Assembly (NCBI GenBank): GCA_002436025.1
Contig: DIXM01000011.1
Coordinates: forward strand, 1 to 64,000
DNA length: 64,000 nucleotides
Direction: 5' to 3'
Source: a candidate division Hyd24-12 bacterium UBA6080
GTDB taxonomy: Bacteria > Fermentibacterota > Fermentibacteria > Fermentibacterales > JCC-6
Positions within the stretch are counted from its first letter, which is position 1. Each line of letters begins with the position of its first letter. The translations under genes and the position numbers were made by a program. Below, piece by piece: positions 1 to 8,752 of the stretch. Below the pieces are notes generated by a model. That model had not been told where the DNA came from, ran no database searches, and was given only the letters and a program-made list of their open reading frames with translations.

Positions 1-387
1 TCACAGAAAAATACGGGCACAACCCTTACCTGTATTTGCTTGGCGGTTTTCGATCGAGTCGAATGCGTGCTGAAAATCCTAAAAACAACTTAGCAACCCC
101 TGTGGCGCTTCACCATGCATTCTCGAAAGGGAAGGTGAGATTGGCGGATTCCTTTCCTCTGGAATGCTTTCCTGTTCATTTCAGAGATGACGGCATCAAG
201 TTTCATGGGACATGTCAGAGCATCGACATCGATGGGTTCCGCCAGTATTCACTGCAAGGTATGTCCATCACTGGTGGACATTCGTGCATGCAGTTGCGGC
301 GCATATGAGTGGTATGTCAAATCAGGATCGGGTTGTCTGCACCGGACACTCTGAGAGAGAGCGTATCTTAGAACAATGCGGGAAAGG
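1..387. other. Unassigned left-edge region, no recognised gene
   Basis: About 390 bases with visibly lower GC than the rest of the window. One + strand frame is open from base 3 to a stop at 306-308, but its roughly 100 residues match nothing I recognise. There is no clear ribosome binding site, and the frame may be the tail of something to the left or chance. The minus-strand M28 peptidase gene ends downstream at 423. I call no gene here. Confidence 0.3.
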
Positions 388-414
388 TCCGGGGAGGGCA
401 TCGCCCTCCCCGGA
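388..414 (-). terminator. Strong hairpin after the M28 peptidase gene
   Basis: A perfect 12-bp stem (TCCGGGGAGGGC at 388-399 pairing with 403-414) closes a 3-nt loop, 9 bases past the minus-strand stop codon at 423. Read on the minus strand it is followed by a short CCTTTCCC tract rather than a long U run, so this is a plausible but not textbook intrinsic terminator. Confidence 0.6.
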
Positions 415-422
415 TCCGTTCG

Positions 423-1958
423 TTACCGGGCCACGACCATGCGGGTGTTCCGTGAAGTACCCGCGGAAGTCACCCTGATGGTGTAAACGCCCATGGGAAG
501 GGATGCCGCATCTACGGCGACCATGTTTTCACCGGGTGTGAGAAGGATGTTTTCCCGGTGCACCGACCTTCCCGCGATGTCGAAGATCTGAAGGCCTGCC
601 TGGGCAGCCGAGAGGGCCTGAATCCTGACCATTGCCGAGGAGGAGACAGGGTTGGGTTGAACACTGAGCGCTGCGCCCGAGAAAACCGGCGTACTTGAGG
701 CATCGGCGATGCCGGTTTCGACAGGGTCGGCAAGGTAGGCAACCGCTGCGATGCAGGATTTTGCCATGTTGGTGCCGAAGGGGAAGTACTGCATGTAGTT
801 GGCCATCAGGTCGGTGGTCTGGTGGTAGTAGGGGTTGCTGAAGACCTGCCTCTCGATGTTCAGCATGGCGGCGTAGCCACTGTACCAGAAACTGGCATGG
901 TCGCTTGAGCCGGTCGGGGAAGAAGCAACTTCCAGCTGAAGCGCCGGAACGTATGTGTCGCTTATGGCCTGGAAGGCAACGCCGAGACCTGTGGACGCTG
1001 TGTTGTAGTGGAGCCAGCCTATGTCGTTCCCGGCAGGGCCGTAGAATATCATGTCCATGTTCACCACGCCCATTATGCTGTCGCCGGCCGCGGCGGCCTG
1101 AGTGGCGTAGTACTCGCTGCCGTAGAGGCCCTGTTCCTCGCCGCCGAAGAGCATGTACTTTACGGTGTACTCGAACTGGTACTGGCTCATGAGCCTTGCG
1201 GCTTCGACCACCGCCGCGGAACCGCTGGCGTTGTCATCCGCACCCGGGGCGTTGTATGAGGGGTTGGGCGAAGTGCTGTCGAGGTGGCCGCAGATGACCC
1301 AGTAGCGGTTGGGGTAGACGGTCCCGGTCTGGGTGGCGATCACATTCTGACAGGTGTAGCCGCTCATGGGAAAGGGCTGGATCTCGACATCGAGCCCCAT
1401 GCCCTCGAACCTGTCCTGGCTCCAGGCGCAGGCAGTGTCGAAGCCGTCGGTATTCGAGTAACGGGTCATGTAACTCTGGTAGTTGGTGGTGTAGGATATG
1501 AGAGAATCCTGGCTGACGGCAGCCACTATGTCGGCCACGATGGCGTCGTAACCGCTGCCCATCGGAATGGGGATGGGGTGCGCCGGAGCCCTGTTCTCCC
1601 TCAGGGGCTGAATGTGGTGAATGCCCGGCCGCACGAAGTGTTCCGGCATGGGTCCCGAAAGCCTTACTATCACCGTATTGCCGTCGCGGTAGACCGGTTC
1701 GCCGATCTCGGACACGTCCAGCATGCCGGCTTCGGTCCGGACAGTTACGAGTGCAAAGTCCGCAAGGCCCCTTGCACCCGAGTCGAGTACCCGGGAATCA
1801 GCGGTGGGAAAGCCCAGGGCCACGATGTGATCCTGCGCCCTGTAGACAACGATGTATCCGTCACGGGCTTCGGCTTCAGGGTCGGGTATGATGAAGAGAC
1901 CGGTGCCGAGAGCCTGAACCGCAATGAGGACGAGTGCAAAAAACAGTGCTGTTTTCAT
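423..1958 (-). CDS. Secreted M28-family zinc aminopeptidase with C-terminal sorting domain
   Basis: 511 residues. An N-terminal signal peptide (K2 followed by a hydrophobic run to about residue 19) predicts export. The M28 catalytic core lies at about 200-415 with the expected di-zinc set: H225 and D227 in CGHLD, D241 in GADDN, catalytic E274 and ligand E275 in GGEEQG, D302 in NMDM, and H354 in SSDH. The last ~85 residues form a beta-rich domain (QPNP start, FDIAGR, LPMGVYTIRV, final MVVAR) resembling type IX/Por secretion C-terminal sorting domains. Role (inference): extracellular peptide breakdown feeding amino-acid fermentation. The start is ATG with GGAAGGTG about 5 nt upstream. A strong hairpin follows the stop. 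Confidence 0.88.
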   Translation of the reverse strand: MKTALFFALVLIAVQALGTGLFIIPDPEAEARDGYIVVYRAQDHIVALGFPTADSRVLDSGARGLADFALVTVRTEAGMLDVSEIGEPVYRDGNTVIVRLSGPMPEHFVRPGIHHIQPLRENRAPAHPIPIPMGSGYDAIVADIVAAVSQDSLISYTTNYQSYMTRYSNTDGFDTACAWSQDRFEGMGLDVEIQPFPMSGYTCQNVIATQTGTVYPNRYWVICGHLDSTSPNPSYNAPGADDNASGSAAVVEAARLMSQYQFEYTVKYMLFGGEEQGLYGSEYYATQAAAAGDSIMGVVNMDMIFYGPAGNDIGWLHYNTASTGLGVAFQAISDTYVPALQLEVASSPTGSSDHASFWYSGYAAMLNIERQVFSNPYYHQTTDLMANYMQYFPFGTNMAKSCIAAVAYLADPVETGIADASSTPVFSGAALSVQPNPVSSSAMVRIQALSAAQAGLQIFDIAGRSVHRENILLTPGENMVAVDAASLPMGVYTIRVTSAGTSRNTRMVVAR

Positions 1959-2003
1959 TTAACACCTTCCGGGTGATGAGGGAATCCTTTTGCTCAATAT
2001 GCT

Positions 2004-2792
2004 CTACTCCGTGAAGGCCGGACAGTTCCCCACGAAGTGGAGGTGATGGAGGATGATGGAGGCGCACACGCCCGCATTCAGGGAATCCACTCCGCCCGCC
2101 ATGGGTATGGCCACCCTTTCGGAGAGGCAGGCCCTGGTGGGAGAAGACAGCCCGTGGGCTTCCGACCCAACGACGATACACACCGGGCCGGCCGGTCTGA
2201 ACTCCCTGAGGGGGATGCCCCCTGTCTCCGCGCCGGCGAAAACGTACCGGGGGTGCTTATCCTTCAGCTCCTGCAGTGACCCCGCCGTAATGACCGGCAG
2301 GGAAATGTTTGTACCCGCTGCCGCCCTTGTTGTCTTGGGACCGAAAGGGTAGGCGCTGCCCGGGAGGAACACTGCGCCGTCACTCTGAAACGCCGCCGCT
2401 GAGCGGATGATTGTACCCGCATTGCCGGGGTCGGACACGCCGTCGAGGGCTATCACTGTCCCGCCGCGGAACACATCAGCCTCACCCCATTCCGGCAGTG
2501 GATAAACTGCAACGATCCCCTGAGGGGTTTTTGTGTCGGCAACCCGGGCAAAAACCTGCGGGGTGAGAACGATCACCTCAAGCCCCATCGCCCGTGCCCT
2601 CTCCGCTGCAGCGAGGGCTTCGGTGGAGGCTTCGGCAGACACCATGACGAAAAGCGGTCTGCTTTGCCGGGCACCATCAAGAAAACGGGGGCCTTCCACA
2701 AGAAAGGCCCCGTGCTCTGCACATCCCTGAGGCCGGTGAAGTGAGGCCGCAAGCTTCACCCTTCTGTTCCCGGCGCTGGTAACTGCTGTCAA
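2004..2792 (-). CDS. TrmH/SpoU-family RNA 2'-O-methyltransferase
   Basis: 262 residues, normal for the family. The N-terminal ~100 residues resemble the substrate-binding domain of RlmB/TrmH proteins (FLVEGPRFL). The C-terminal SPOUT domain shows the three knot motifs: DGVSDPGNAGTIIRSAAAF, IVVGSEAHGLS, and IPMAGGVDSLNAGVCASI. It should transfer methyl from AdoMet to a ribose 2'-OH in rRNA or tRNA; the exact target cannot be told from sequence. The start is TTG, overlapping the TGA of the upstream epimerase gene as TTGA, so the two are translationally coupled. Confidence 0.88.
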   Translation of the reverse strand: MTAVTSAGNRRVKLAASLHRPQGCAEHGAFLVEGPRFLDGARQSRPLFVMVSAEASTEALAAAERARAMGLEVIVLTPQVFARVADTKTPQGIVAVYPLPEWGEADVFRGGTVIALDGVSDPGNAGTIIRSAAAFQSDGAVFLPGSAYPFGPKTTRAAAGTNISLPVITAGSLQELKDKHPRYVFAGAETGGIPLREFRPAGPVCIVVGSEAHGLSSPTRACLSERVAIPMAGGVDSLNAGVCASIILHHLHFVGNCPAFTE

Positions 2793-3772
2793 TCGGCCCC
2801 TTCGGGCACCCCGTGCTCGAGAATGGACCGGATGATGTCTTCGATGGAGGACGAGGGTGAGATGCCAATAAGGCTCTGGAGAAGCGTCACATCCGGAACC
2901 CGCCGCTGCATGTCCTCGAAATCGCCTGGGTAAGCTTCGTCATAGGGAGTCAGTTCGATCACGGAAGATGAACCGGTTATCTCGAGCACCCTTCGGGCAA
3001 GCTCGAGTATCGTTATCTCCTGGACCGAGCCGATGTTGACAACTTTTCCCACGGCTTCAGGGGCTTGCATCAGAGCCAGGATGCACTGGATGACCTCGTG
3101 GACCGAACTGAAGCACCGGGTCTGGGTGCCGTTGCCGAAAACCGTAATGGGCTTCCCGGTGAGAGCCTGATTGATGAATCGGGGCAGGACCATGCCGTAC
3201 CTGCCGGACTGCCTGGGGCCAACGGTGTTGAACAATCTTCCAACCACGACCGGGAGCCCTCTGGCCTTGTGGTGCGCCAGGGCCAGGAATTCGTCCAGCG
3301 CCTTGCTGCACGCGTAGCTCCAGCGGCTGCGGCACGTGGCGCCCAGAACTATGTCGCCGTCCTCCCGGAAGGGGGTTTCCCAGCTCTTCCCGTATACTTC
3401 GCTGGTGGATGCCACAAACACCTTGAGACCGTGCGCTGCTGCTGCTGAAAGAACGTTCTCGGTGCCGCCGATGTTGATCTCAATGGTCTCTACGGGGTGC
3501 CGGATGATGTTCTCCACCCCGACAGCGGCCGCGAGATGGATGACCGAGCCGCAGCGTTCCGCCAGTTCTGACACTGTGCCGCGGTCCATCACCGAACCCA
3601 GGCAAAAGTGGAACAGAGGGCTCTGGTCAAGGTGGACGATGTTCTCCATTCTTCCCGTGGAGAGGTCATCGAGAACGAGAACACTTCTCCCGGTGGAAAC
3701 CAGGGTGGAGCAGAGGTGAGAGCCAATGAAACCCGCACCCCCGGTTACAAGGAAGTCGTATGAGCTTTTCAC
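2789..3772 (-). CDS. NAD-dependent nucleotide-sugar epimerase/dehydratase (extended SDR)
   Basis: 327 residues. The N-terminal Rossmann fold has the glycine motif GGAGFIG (11-17) and an acidic D35-D36 after beta-2, typical of NAD binding. The catalytic pair is Y153xxxK157 (YACSK), preceded by ASTSEVYG. It belongs to the extended SDR group with UDP-glucuronate decarboxylase, dTDP-glucose dehydratase and UDP-glucose epimerase; the C-terminal substrate domain looks closest to the UDP-glucuronate decarboxylase/GDP-mannose type, but I cannot fix the substrate. Likely role: a precursor for surface polysaccharide. GTG start, sharing one base with the upstream TAG (TAGTG). Confidence 0.85.
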   Translation of the reverse strand: MKSSYDFLVTGGAGFIGSHLCSTLVSTGRSVLVLDDLSTGRMENIVHLDQSPLFHFCLGSVMDRGTVSELAERCGSVIHLAAAVGVENIIRHPVETIEINIGGTENVLSAAAAHGLKVFVASTSEVYGKSWETPFREDGDIVLGATCRSRWSYACSKALDEFLALAHHKARGLPVVVGRLFNTVGPRQSGRYGMVLPRFINQALTGKPITVFGNGTQTRCFSSVHEVIQCILALMQAPEAVGKVVNIGSVQEITILELARRVLEITGSSSVIELTPYDEAYPGDFEDMQRRVPDVTLLQSLIGISPSSSIEDIIRSILEHGVPEGAD

Positions 3773-4974
3773 TACTTGCCCACCACGCTCAGAAGAACTC
3801 CGGCTGCGATGGCGCTGCCGATGACACCGGCAACGTTGGGAGCCATGGCATGCATGAGGAGGTGGTTCTTGGGGTCGCTCCGACGGCCCTCCATCTCCGC
3901 CACCCTGGCGGAATCAGGCACCGCGGATACTCCGGCCGCGCCGATCAGGGGATTGATCTTGTTGTCGCCCTTGAGGAAGAGGTTCATGAACTTTGCGAAA
4001 AGCACGCCCCCAGCGGTGGCTATGGCGAAGCTGAAGGCCCCCAGTGCGAAGATCTTGATGCTGTCTACCGTGAGAAAGTAACGGGCCTGGGTGCTTGTGC
4101 CCACACTGAAGCCGAGGATGATGACGACGATGTTGTTGAGCGCGCCCTGGGCGCTGTCCGCCAGACGCCTGGTGACTCCGCTTTCCTTGAGAAGGTTGCC
4201 GAAGAAGAGCATGCCGAGGAGCGTGATGGCGCCCGGGGCGATGAAGGCGGTCACGATGAAAGCCACCACCGGGAAGAGGATCTTTTCGGTCTGGCCGACC
4301 TTCCGGGCGGGTTTCATCCTGATCAGGCGCTCTTCCTTCGTGGTGAGAAGGCGCATGATGGGGGGCTGTATCACGGGAACGAGCCCCATGTAGGAGTAGG
4401 CTGCGATGGCTATTGCCCCGAGAAGCCCTGGCGCGAGCTGGCTTGCCAGGAAGATGGCTGTCGGGCCGTCGGCTCCGCCGATGATGCCGATGGAGGCAGC
4501 CTGTCTCATGTCGAAACCAAGATAGAGTGACCCGATGAGCGTGACAAATATGCCGAGTTGGGCTGCTGCTCCCAGCAGAAGGAGTTTCGGGTTTGAGAGA
4601 AGTGCACTGAAGTCGGTCATGGCGCCGATTCCAAGGAAGATGAGGGGGGGGAACAGGCCGCTGCTCACGCCGAAATAGAACATGCGGAACACCGACTGCT
4701 GCCCGCCCAGAACGTCGAGGTAGCCGATGGGCATGAGGGCGGGGTTGTAGGGCATGTTGCCGGCAAGGATGCCAAATCCGATGGGAACGAGGAGAAGGGG
4801 TTCGTAGTCCTTGCGGATCGCGAGGTAGATCATGGCAAGACCGATGAGGATCATCACCACATTGCCCGGTTCAAGGAGCAGAAAGCCCGTGTTTTCGAGA
4901 TAGCTGATCAGGTCAAGGCTGCCGCCCCCCTGGGATCCGGTGAGGAACAGGAGCATTCGTGAAACCGGGGACAT
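3772..4974 (-). CDS. oadB: Na+-translocating decarboxylase, beta subunit (integral membrane)
   Basis: 400 residues with about nine to eleven hydrophobic segments. This is the membrane subunit of the oxaloacetate/methylmalonyl-CoA/glutaconyl-CoA decarboxylases, which decarboxylates carboxybiotin and exports Na+. The family signature GGADGPTAIF is at 167-176; D169 corresponds to the conserved aspartate needed for Na+ transport in characterised homologues. The gene closes the cluster mmdA-like carboxyltransferase, gamma subunit, biotin carrier, beta subunit, all on the minus strand with gaps or overlaps of only a few bases. ATG start three bases after the biotin-carrier stop. With methylmalonyl-CoA genes upstream, methylmalonyl-CoA is the likeliest substrate. 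Confidence 0.93.
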   Translation of the reverse strand: MSPVSRMLLFLTGSQGGGSLDLISYLENTGFLLLEPGNVVMILIGLAMIYLAIRKDYEPLLLVPIGFGILAGNMPYNPALMPIGYLDVLGGQQSVFRMFYFGVSSGLFPPLIFLGIGAMTDFSALLSNPKLLLLGAAAQLGIFVTLIGSLYLGFDMRQAASIGIIGGADGPTAIFLASQLAPGLLGAIAIAAYSYMGLVPVIQPPIMRLLTTKEERLIRMKPARKVGQTEKILFPVVAFIVTAFIAPGAITLLGMLFFGNLLKESGVTRRLADSAQGALNNIVVIILGFSVGTSTQARYFLTVDSIKIFALGAFSFAIATAGGVLFAKFMNLFLKGDNKINPLIGAAGVSAVPDSARVAEMEGRRSDPKNHLLMHAMAPNVAGVIGSAIAAGVLLSVVGK

Positions 4975-4977
4975 GAC

Positions 4978-5421
4978 TCAGCCCCCGATGCTCATGATTA
5001 CGGCGTTTTCCAGAACGATGTCGCCCTCGTGAACGGCGACTTTCGAAACGATGCCCGAGTGGGGCGACTCTATCTCGTTCTCCATCTTCATGGCTTCCAT
5101 GATGGCAACGATCTGTCCCTTCTCCACCCTGTCGCCCTGCTTCACAAGCAGCTTCAGCATGTTGCCGGGCAGGGGGGAAAGGATGTCGCCCTTGCTGGCG
5201 AGTTCGCCGGGGGCCGTTGTTCGGTCTGGTGAGGCCGACGCGTCGTGAACCCTCTTCTCCCGAACGATTGTTGGGGTCTTGGCGGGTTTCCTTGTTGAAG
5301 ATTCCACCGTGGCCGTGAATGTCCTGTCGCCAAGCCTGACCTCGATCTGGTCATCCTCGAGACGGCCTATGCCCACAAGATACATTTTGCCACTGATAGT
5401 AACGGTATACTCAGGCATCAC
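4978..5421 (-). CDS. Biotin carboxyl carrier subunit of the Na+-pumping decarboxylase
   Basis: 147 residues. A short N-terminal beta-rich part is followed by an Ala/Pro/Thr-rich linker (about 40-75) and a C-terminal biotinyl domain (77-147). The attachment motif EAMKMENE places the biotinyl lysine at K112, about 35 residues from the C-terminus as is usual. It shuttles CO2 from the carboxyltransferase to the membrane beta subunit. The first codon is GTG at 5421 or ATG at 5418; both overlap the upstream oadG-like stop (GTGA), so the exact start is uncertain by one codon. Confidence 0.93.
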   Translation of the reverse strand: MMPEYTVTISGKMYLVGIGRLEDDQIEVRLGDRTFTATVESSTRKPAKTPTIVREKRVHDASASPDRTTAPGELASKGDILSPLPGNMLKLLVKQGDRVEKGQIVAIMEAMKMENEIESPHSGIVSKVAVHEGDIVLENAVIMSIGG

Positions 5422-5831
5422 ACTCTCCTGTCCCTGAGTCTCAGGCTGCTTTTGGCGAGAAGGATCTTCGCCCTTCCCGCAAGCCTCCAGGGTGAGTAGG
5501 GTTTTTCATGGTCCTGCCAGGTCATTTTGCTCTCATGCTCCCTGTCCAGGTGGGCGAAGTGGGCATGGATGGCTGCTGTAACAGCTGCGACCTCTTCCGG
5601 GGAAAGGGCCGGGGGCTGGCCGGAAGAGCCTTCGGGATCGGCCTTTTTCAGCGTCAGCGCCTTTTTCTTGGGTTCCACCAGCCATTTGAGCAGGGGGAGA
5701 AGTACGGCGAGGATCAGCAGTCCCGCGAAAACGGCTGCCAGCCCGAGCCATGTGATCTGTATCCCCACATTGATCAGACCCGGATCAACAGGGGTGGAAA
5801 CCAGTGTGTCGGCGGGGGTAAGGGCCATCAT
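5418..5831 (-). CDS. OadG-family gamma subunit of the Na+ decarboxylase pump
   Basis: 137 residues. One N-terminal membrane segment (about 20-50, GIQITWLGLAAVFAGLLI) is followed by a charged, Pro-rich cytoplasmic tail, the layout of OadG/MmdD proteins that anchor the carboxyltransferase to the membrane beta subunit. The family is poorly conserved outside the membrane helix, so the assignment leans on position between the carboxyltransferase and biotin-carrier genes. Start ATG overlaps the upstream stop as ATGA. Confidence 0.82.
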   Translation of the reverse strand: MMALTPADTLVSTPVDPGLINVGIQITWLGLAAVFAGLLILAVLLPLLKWLVEPKKKALTLKKADPEGSSGQPPALSPEEVAAVTAAIHAHFAHLDREHESKMTWQDHEKPYSPWRLAGRAKILLAKSSLRLRDRRV

Positions 5832-7378
5832 AACGGAATGTTCCCATGCTTTTTGGCGGGTATCTCCTGCCTTTTCCCCTGTAGCATTTCAAGGCTCTTG
5901 ATGATACGGAAGCGGGTCTCGCGGGGCATGATGACAGCATCGATGTAACCCCGCGAGGCGGCATCGTAGGGGTTGGCGAACTTGTCGCGGTATTCCTTGA
6001 CAAGCTCGGCCCTGCGGGCTTCGGGATCTGCGGCTTCTGCGAGCTCGTTGCGGAAGATGATGTTCACGGCGCCTTCGGGACCCATGACGGCTATCTCCGC
6101 CGATGGCCAGGCGAAGTTCAGGTCGCTTCGGAGATGCTTTGAACTCATGACGTCGTACGCGCCGCCGTAGGCTTTTCTTGTTATAACGGTGACCTTGGGG
6201 ACCGTGGCCTCGGCGTAGGCGTAAAGCAGCTTGGCGCCGTTACGGATTATGCCCCCGTACTCCTGCTTGGTTCCAGGCATGAAGCCCGGAACATCCACAA
6301 ATGTCAGAAGGGGTATGTTGAAGGCGTCGCAGAACCTGACGAATCGGGCAGCCTTCACGGATGCGTCGATGTCGAGGACCCCCGCGAGGAAACTGGGCTG
6401 GTTTGCCACTATGCCCACGGGTTTGCCGTTCATCCTTCCGAAACCGATGATGATGTTCTGGGCGTAGGCCCTCTGTATCTCGAGGAACTCGCCGTGATCG
6501 GCAATGGCCGAGATGACCTTCCGCATGTCATAGGGCTTGTTGGGGTTCTCGGGAACGAACTCGTCCAGCCAGTCCTCGGCTCTTTCCGGGGAGTCGCTGC
6601 ACGGTATTGCGACGGGGTCTTCCATGTTATTCTGGGGTATGTAGCTGAAGAGCTTCCGGACAAGGAGCAGCGCTTCCCTCTCGTCCTTGCAGACTATGTG
6701 GGAGACCCCGCTTCTCTGGCTGTGCACGAACGGACCACCCAGCTCATCCTTCGTAACGTCCTCGCCGGTGACTGCCCTGACGACGTCGGGTCCGGTCACG
6801 AACATGTAGCTGGTGTTCTCGACCATTATGGTGAAGTCGGTGATGGCGGGGCTGTAAACCGCGCCTCCTGCGCATGGACCGAGTATCACGCTGAGCTGTG
6901 GAACTACGCCGGAGTAGAGAACGTTCCTTAGAAAGATGTCGCCGTAACCGGCGAGGCTTTCAATGCCCTCCTGTATTCGGGCGCCTCCGGAATCGTTGAG
7001 GCCGATCAGGGGAGCACCGTTCTGTGCCGCCAGGTCCATGACCTTCTTGATCTTCTCGGCGAAGGTCTCGGAAAGTGAACCGCCAAACACGGTGAAGTCC
7101 TGGCTGAACACGTAAACCAGCCTGCCGTCGATGGTTCCGTAGCCGGTAACCACTCCGTCGCCGTAGTACTTCTGTTTTTCCAGCCCGAAGTTGGTGGAAC
7201 GGTGGGTCTTGAGCATGTCGAACTCTTCAAAGCTGCCGTCGTCCAGAAGAAGGTCGAGCCTTTCCCGGGCGGTGAGGCTGCCCTGGGAGTGTTGTTTGGC
7301 GATCCGCTTCTCTCCGCCGCCCTGCAGGGCCAGCTCCCGAAGCCTTGTCAGTTTGGCGTTTCTGTCCTGTGAGTCCAT
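5828..7378 (-). CDS. mmdA: Biotin-dependent acyl-CoA carboxyltransferase (methylmalonyl-CoA decarboxylase alpha / PccB-like)
   Basis: 516 residues, the usual length. Both crotonase-like halves of the carboxyltransferase fold are present: the N half has SQDFTVFGGSLSE and a GGARIQEG oxyanion motif, and the C half has VDVPGFMPG and RKAYGGAYDVM. I chose the ATG at 7378 (MDSQDRNAK) because an AAAGGG site lies about 10 nt upstream and a longer reading would run into the epimerase gene. It transfers carboxylate from methylmalonyl-CoA to the biotin carrier (or the reverse). There is no biotin carboxylase gene in the window, and the OadB/OadG neighbours argue for a decarboxylase pump rather than an ATP-dependent carboxylase. 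Confidence 0.92.
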   Translation of the reverse strand: MDSQDRNAKLTRLRELALQGGGEKRIAKQHSQGSLTARERLDLLLDDGSFEEFDMLKTHRSTNFGLEKQKYYGDGVVTGYGTIDGRLVYVFSQDFTVFGGSLSETFAEKIKKVMDLAAQNGAPLIGLNDSGGARIQEGIESLAGYGDIFLRNVLYSGVVPQLSVILGPCAGGAVYSPAITDFTIMVENTSYMFVTGPDVVRAVTGEDVTKDELGGPFVHSQRSGVSHIVCKDEREALLLVRKLFSYIPQNNMEDPVAIPCSDSPERAEDWLDEFVPENPNKPYDMRKVISAIADHGEFLEIQRAYAQNIIIGFGRMNGKPVGIVANQPSFLAGVLDIDASVKAARFVRFCDAFNIPLLTFVDVPGFMPGTKQEYGGIIRNGAKLLYAYAEATVPKVTVITRKAYGGAYDVMSSKHLRSDLNFAWPSAEIAVMGPEGAVNIIFRNELAEAADPEARRAELVKEYRDKFANPYDAASRGYIDAVIMPRETRFRIIKSLEMLQGKRQEIPAKKHGNIPL

Positions 7379-7397
7379 CGGTGAAGAGCCCTTTCGT

Positions 7398-7799
7398 TCA
7401 GTGCTGGCAGAGTTCGGTGAGAACTTTGCCGCTGGCCCTGGGGTGAATGAACGCAATCTTCGTGCCGCCAGCCCCGGGCCTGGGTTTTGTGTCTATCATA
7501 TTCACCCCGGCTGCAACAAGCTCGCCTACCGACTCGGCAGCATCGGTGACCGAGTAGGCGATATGGTGGATGCCCTGCCCACGGGACTGAAGGAATGCGG
7601 CTACAGGGCTGTCGGGAGATGTGGGTTCAAGCAGTTCGACCCTGGATTCTCCCACCCTGAACATTGCCACCCTGACCTTCTGGGAAGGAACCTCCTCGGT
7701 GCCCAGGTACTCGAGTCCCAGAACGTCACGGTAGAACGCAGCCGACTCGTCAAGGTTCTCAACCGCTATCCCGATGTGATCGATCTTCTTTACTTTCAT
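7398..7799 (-). CDS. mce: Methylmalonyl-CoA epimerase
   Basis: 133 residues, the expected size for this glyoxalase/VOC-fold enzyme that interconverts (2R)- and (2S)-methylmalonyl-CoA. Visible family features: VKKIDHIGIAVENL with metal ligand H8, VELLEPT, and GQGIHHIAYSV near residue 84. The ATG at 7799 is the only start that gives a normal N-terminus, although AGGAG abuts it directly, which is closer than usual. The first 41 bases overlap the 3' end of meaB in another frame. It sits between meaB and the carboxyltransferase, linking mutase and decarboxylase in one pathway. Confidence 0.93.
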   Translation of the reverse strand: MKVKKIDHIGIAVENLDESAAFYRDVLGLEYLGTEEVPSQKVRVAMFRVGESRVELLEPTSPDSPVAAFLQSRGQGIHHIAYSVTDAAESVGELVAAGVNMIDTKPRPGAGGTKIAFIHPRASGKVLTELCQH

Positions 7800-8748
7800 C
7801 TCCTGAAAGCATCCTTTCCGCTGCACGGGCAAGTTTGCGCCCGACCTCGTAGGGCGTCGTGACGCCGTTTGATATGAGTTCAAGTATATGTGCTTCAGTG
7901 CCAAACTCTTTGTCCAGAAGCCTTGCCGCGAAGAGGGTTCCGGTTTCGGTCAGAAGGCCCCTGAGGGTTCTTCTTGTGTTCTCCAGCCTGCGCTTGACAG
8001 GGTCTATTGATGCAAGGAGGCCGTCCATCAGAGCCCAGAGCTCGTCCAACCCCTCTCCCGTCAGCGAGGAGACCCTTGCGACCCCCGGTCTTGGTCTGCC
8101 CAGGGGAGCGAGATCGAGCGAGGCGGCCACCGCTGCCTCGAGCTGTTCGATCCCCGGCCTGTCGGCCTTGTTCAGGACGATGAGGTCACCAATCTCCATG
8201 ATGCCGGCCTTCATTGCCTGAACATCATCACCTGCGCCCGGAACAAGGACAAGGACCGTCAGATCGGCAACTTCAGCGATCTCGACTTCGGCCTGGCCGA
8301 CACCGACCGTTTCAAGGAAGACGGGATCGTACCCGGCGGCGGCAAGCAGAAGGGCGGCATCGCGTGTGGCGCCCGAAAGCCCTCCCAGATGCCCCCTGCT
8401 GCCCATGCTGCGGATGAACACGCCCGGGTCGGTGGAGTGGGTCTGCATTCTGAGCCTGTCCCCCAGAAGTGCCCCGCCTGTGAAGGGTGACGACGGATCG
8501 ACAGCGATGACCCCCACCTTCGACCCCAGAGAGCGGTAACGGGTTATCATGCGGTCGAGCAGTGTGCTCTTGCCCGCACCCGGGGGGCCGGTGACACCTA
8601 TCGTCCGGTGGTCGGGAACCCCCGGGAAAAGGGCGTGAAGGAGGGCGGGGGCATCCTGTGCGCCGTTTTCAACAATGCTCAACCCCCGGGCCACGGCCCG
8701 CACCACTCCGCGGGTTATCTCCCCCGCAAGGGAATCCCCGGGAGTCAT
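7759..8748 (-). CDS. meaB: MeaB-type GTPase chaperone of methylmalonyl-CoA mutase
   Basis: 329 residues. This G3E-family P-loop GTPase loads and protects adenosylcobalamin in methylmalonyl-CoA mutase. Motifs: Walker A GPPGAGKST at 54-62, the switch region DPSSPFTGGALLGDRLRM, the base of the second switch ETVGVGQAE, and the guanine-specificity motif NKAD. The C-terminal helical segment expected for dimerisation is present. ATG start four bases after the stop of the B12-binding subunit gene, so both are on one transcript; the 3' end overlaps mce by 41 nt. Confidence 0.95.
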   Translation of the reverse strand: MTPGDSLAGEITRGVVRAVARGLSIVENGAQDAPALLHALFPGVPDHRTIGVTGPPGAGKSTLLDRMITRYRSLGSKVGVIAVDPSSPFTGGALLGDRLRMQTHSTDPGVFIRSMGSRGHLGGLSGATRDAALLLAAAGYDPVFLETVGVGQAEVEIAEVADLTVLVLVPGAGDDVQAMKAGIMEIGDLIVLNKADRPGIEQLEAAVAASLDLAPLGRPRPGVARVSSLTGEGLDELWALMDGLLASIDPVKRRLENTRRTLRGLLTETGTLFAARLLDKEFGTEAHILELISNGVTTPYEVGRKLARAAERMLSGDESKEDRSHRDSG

Positions 8749-8752
8749 GTCG

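Noticed and set aside
7759..7799. Frameshift between meaB and mce
   Set aside because: The 41-nt overlap is in different frames, and both proteins keep normal lengths and complete motifs, so it is a real overlap.
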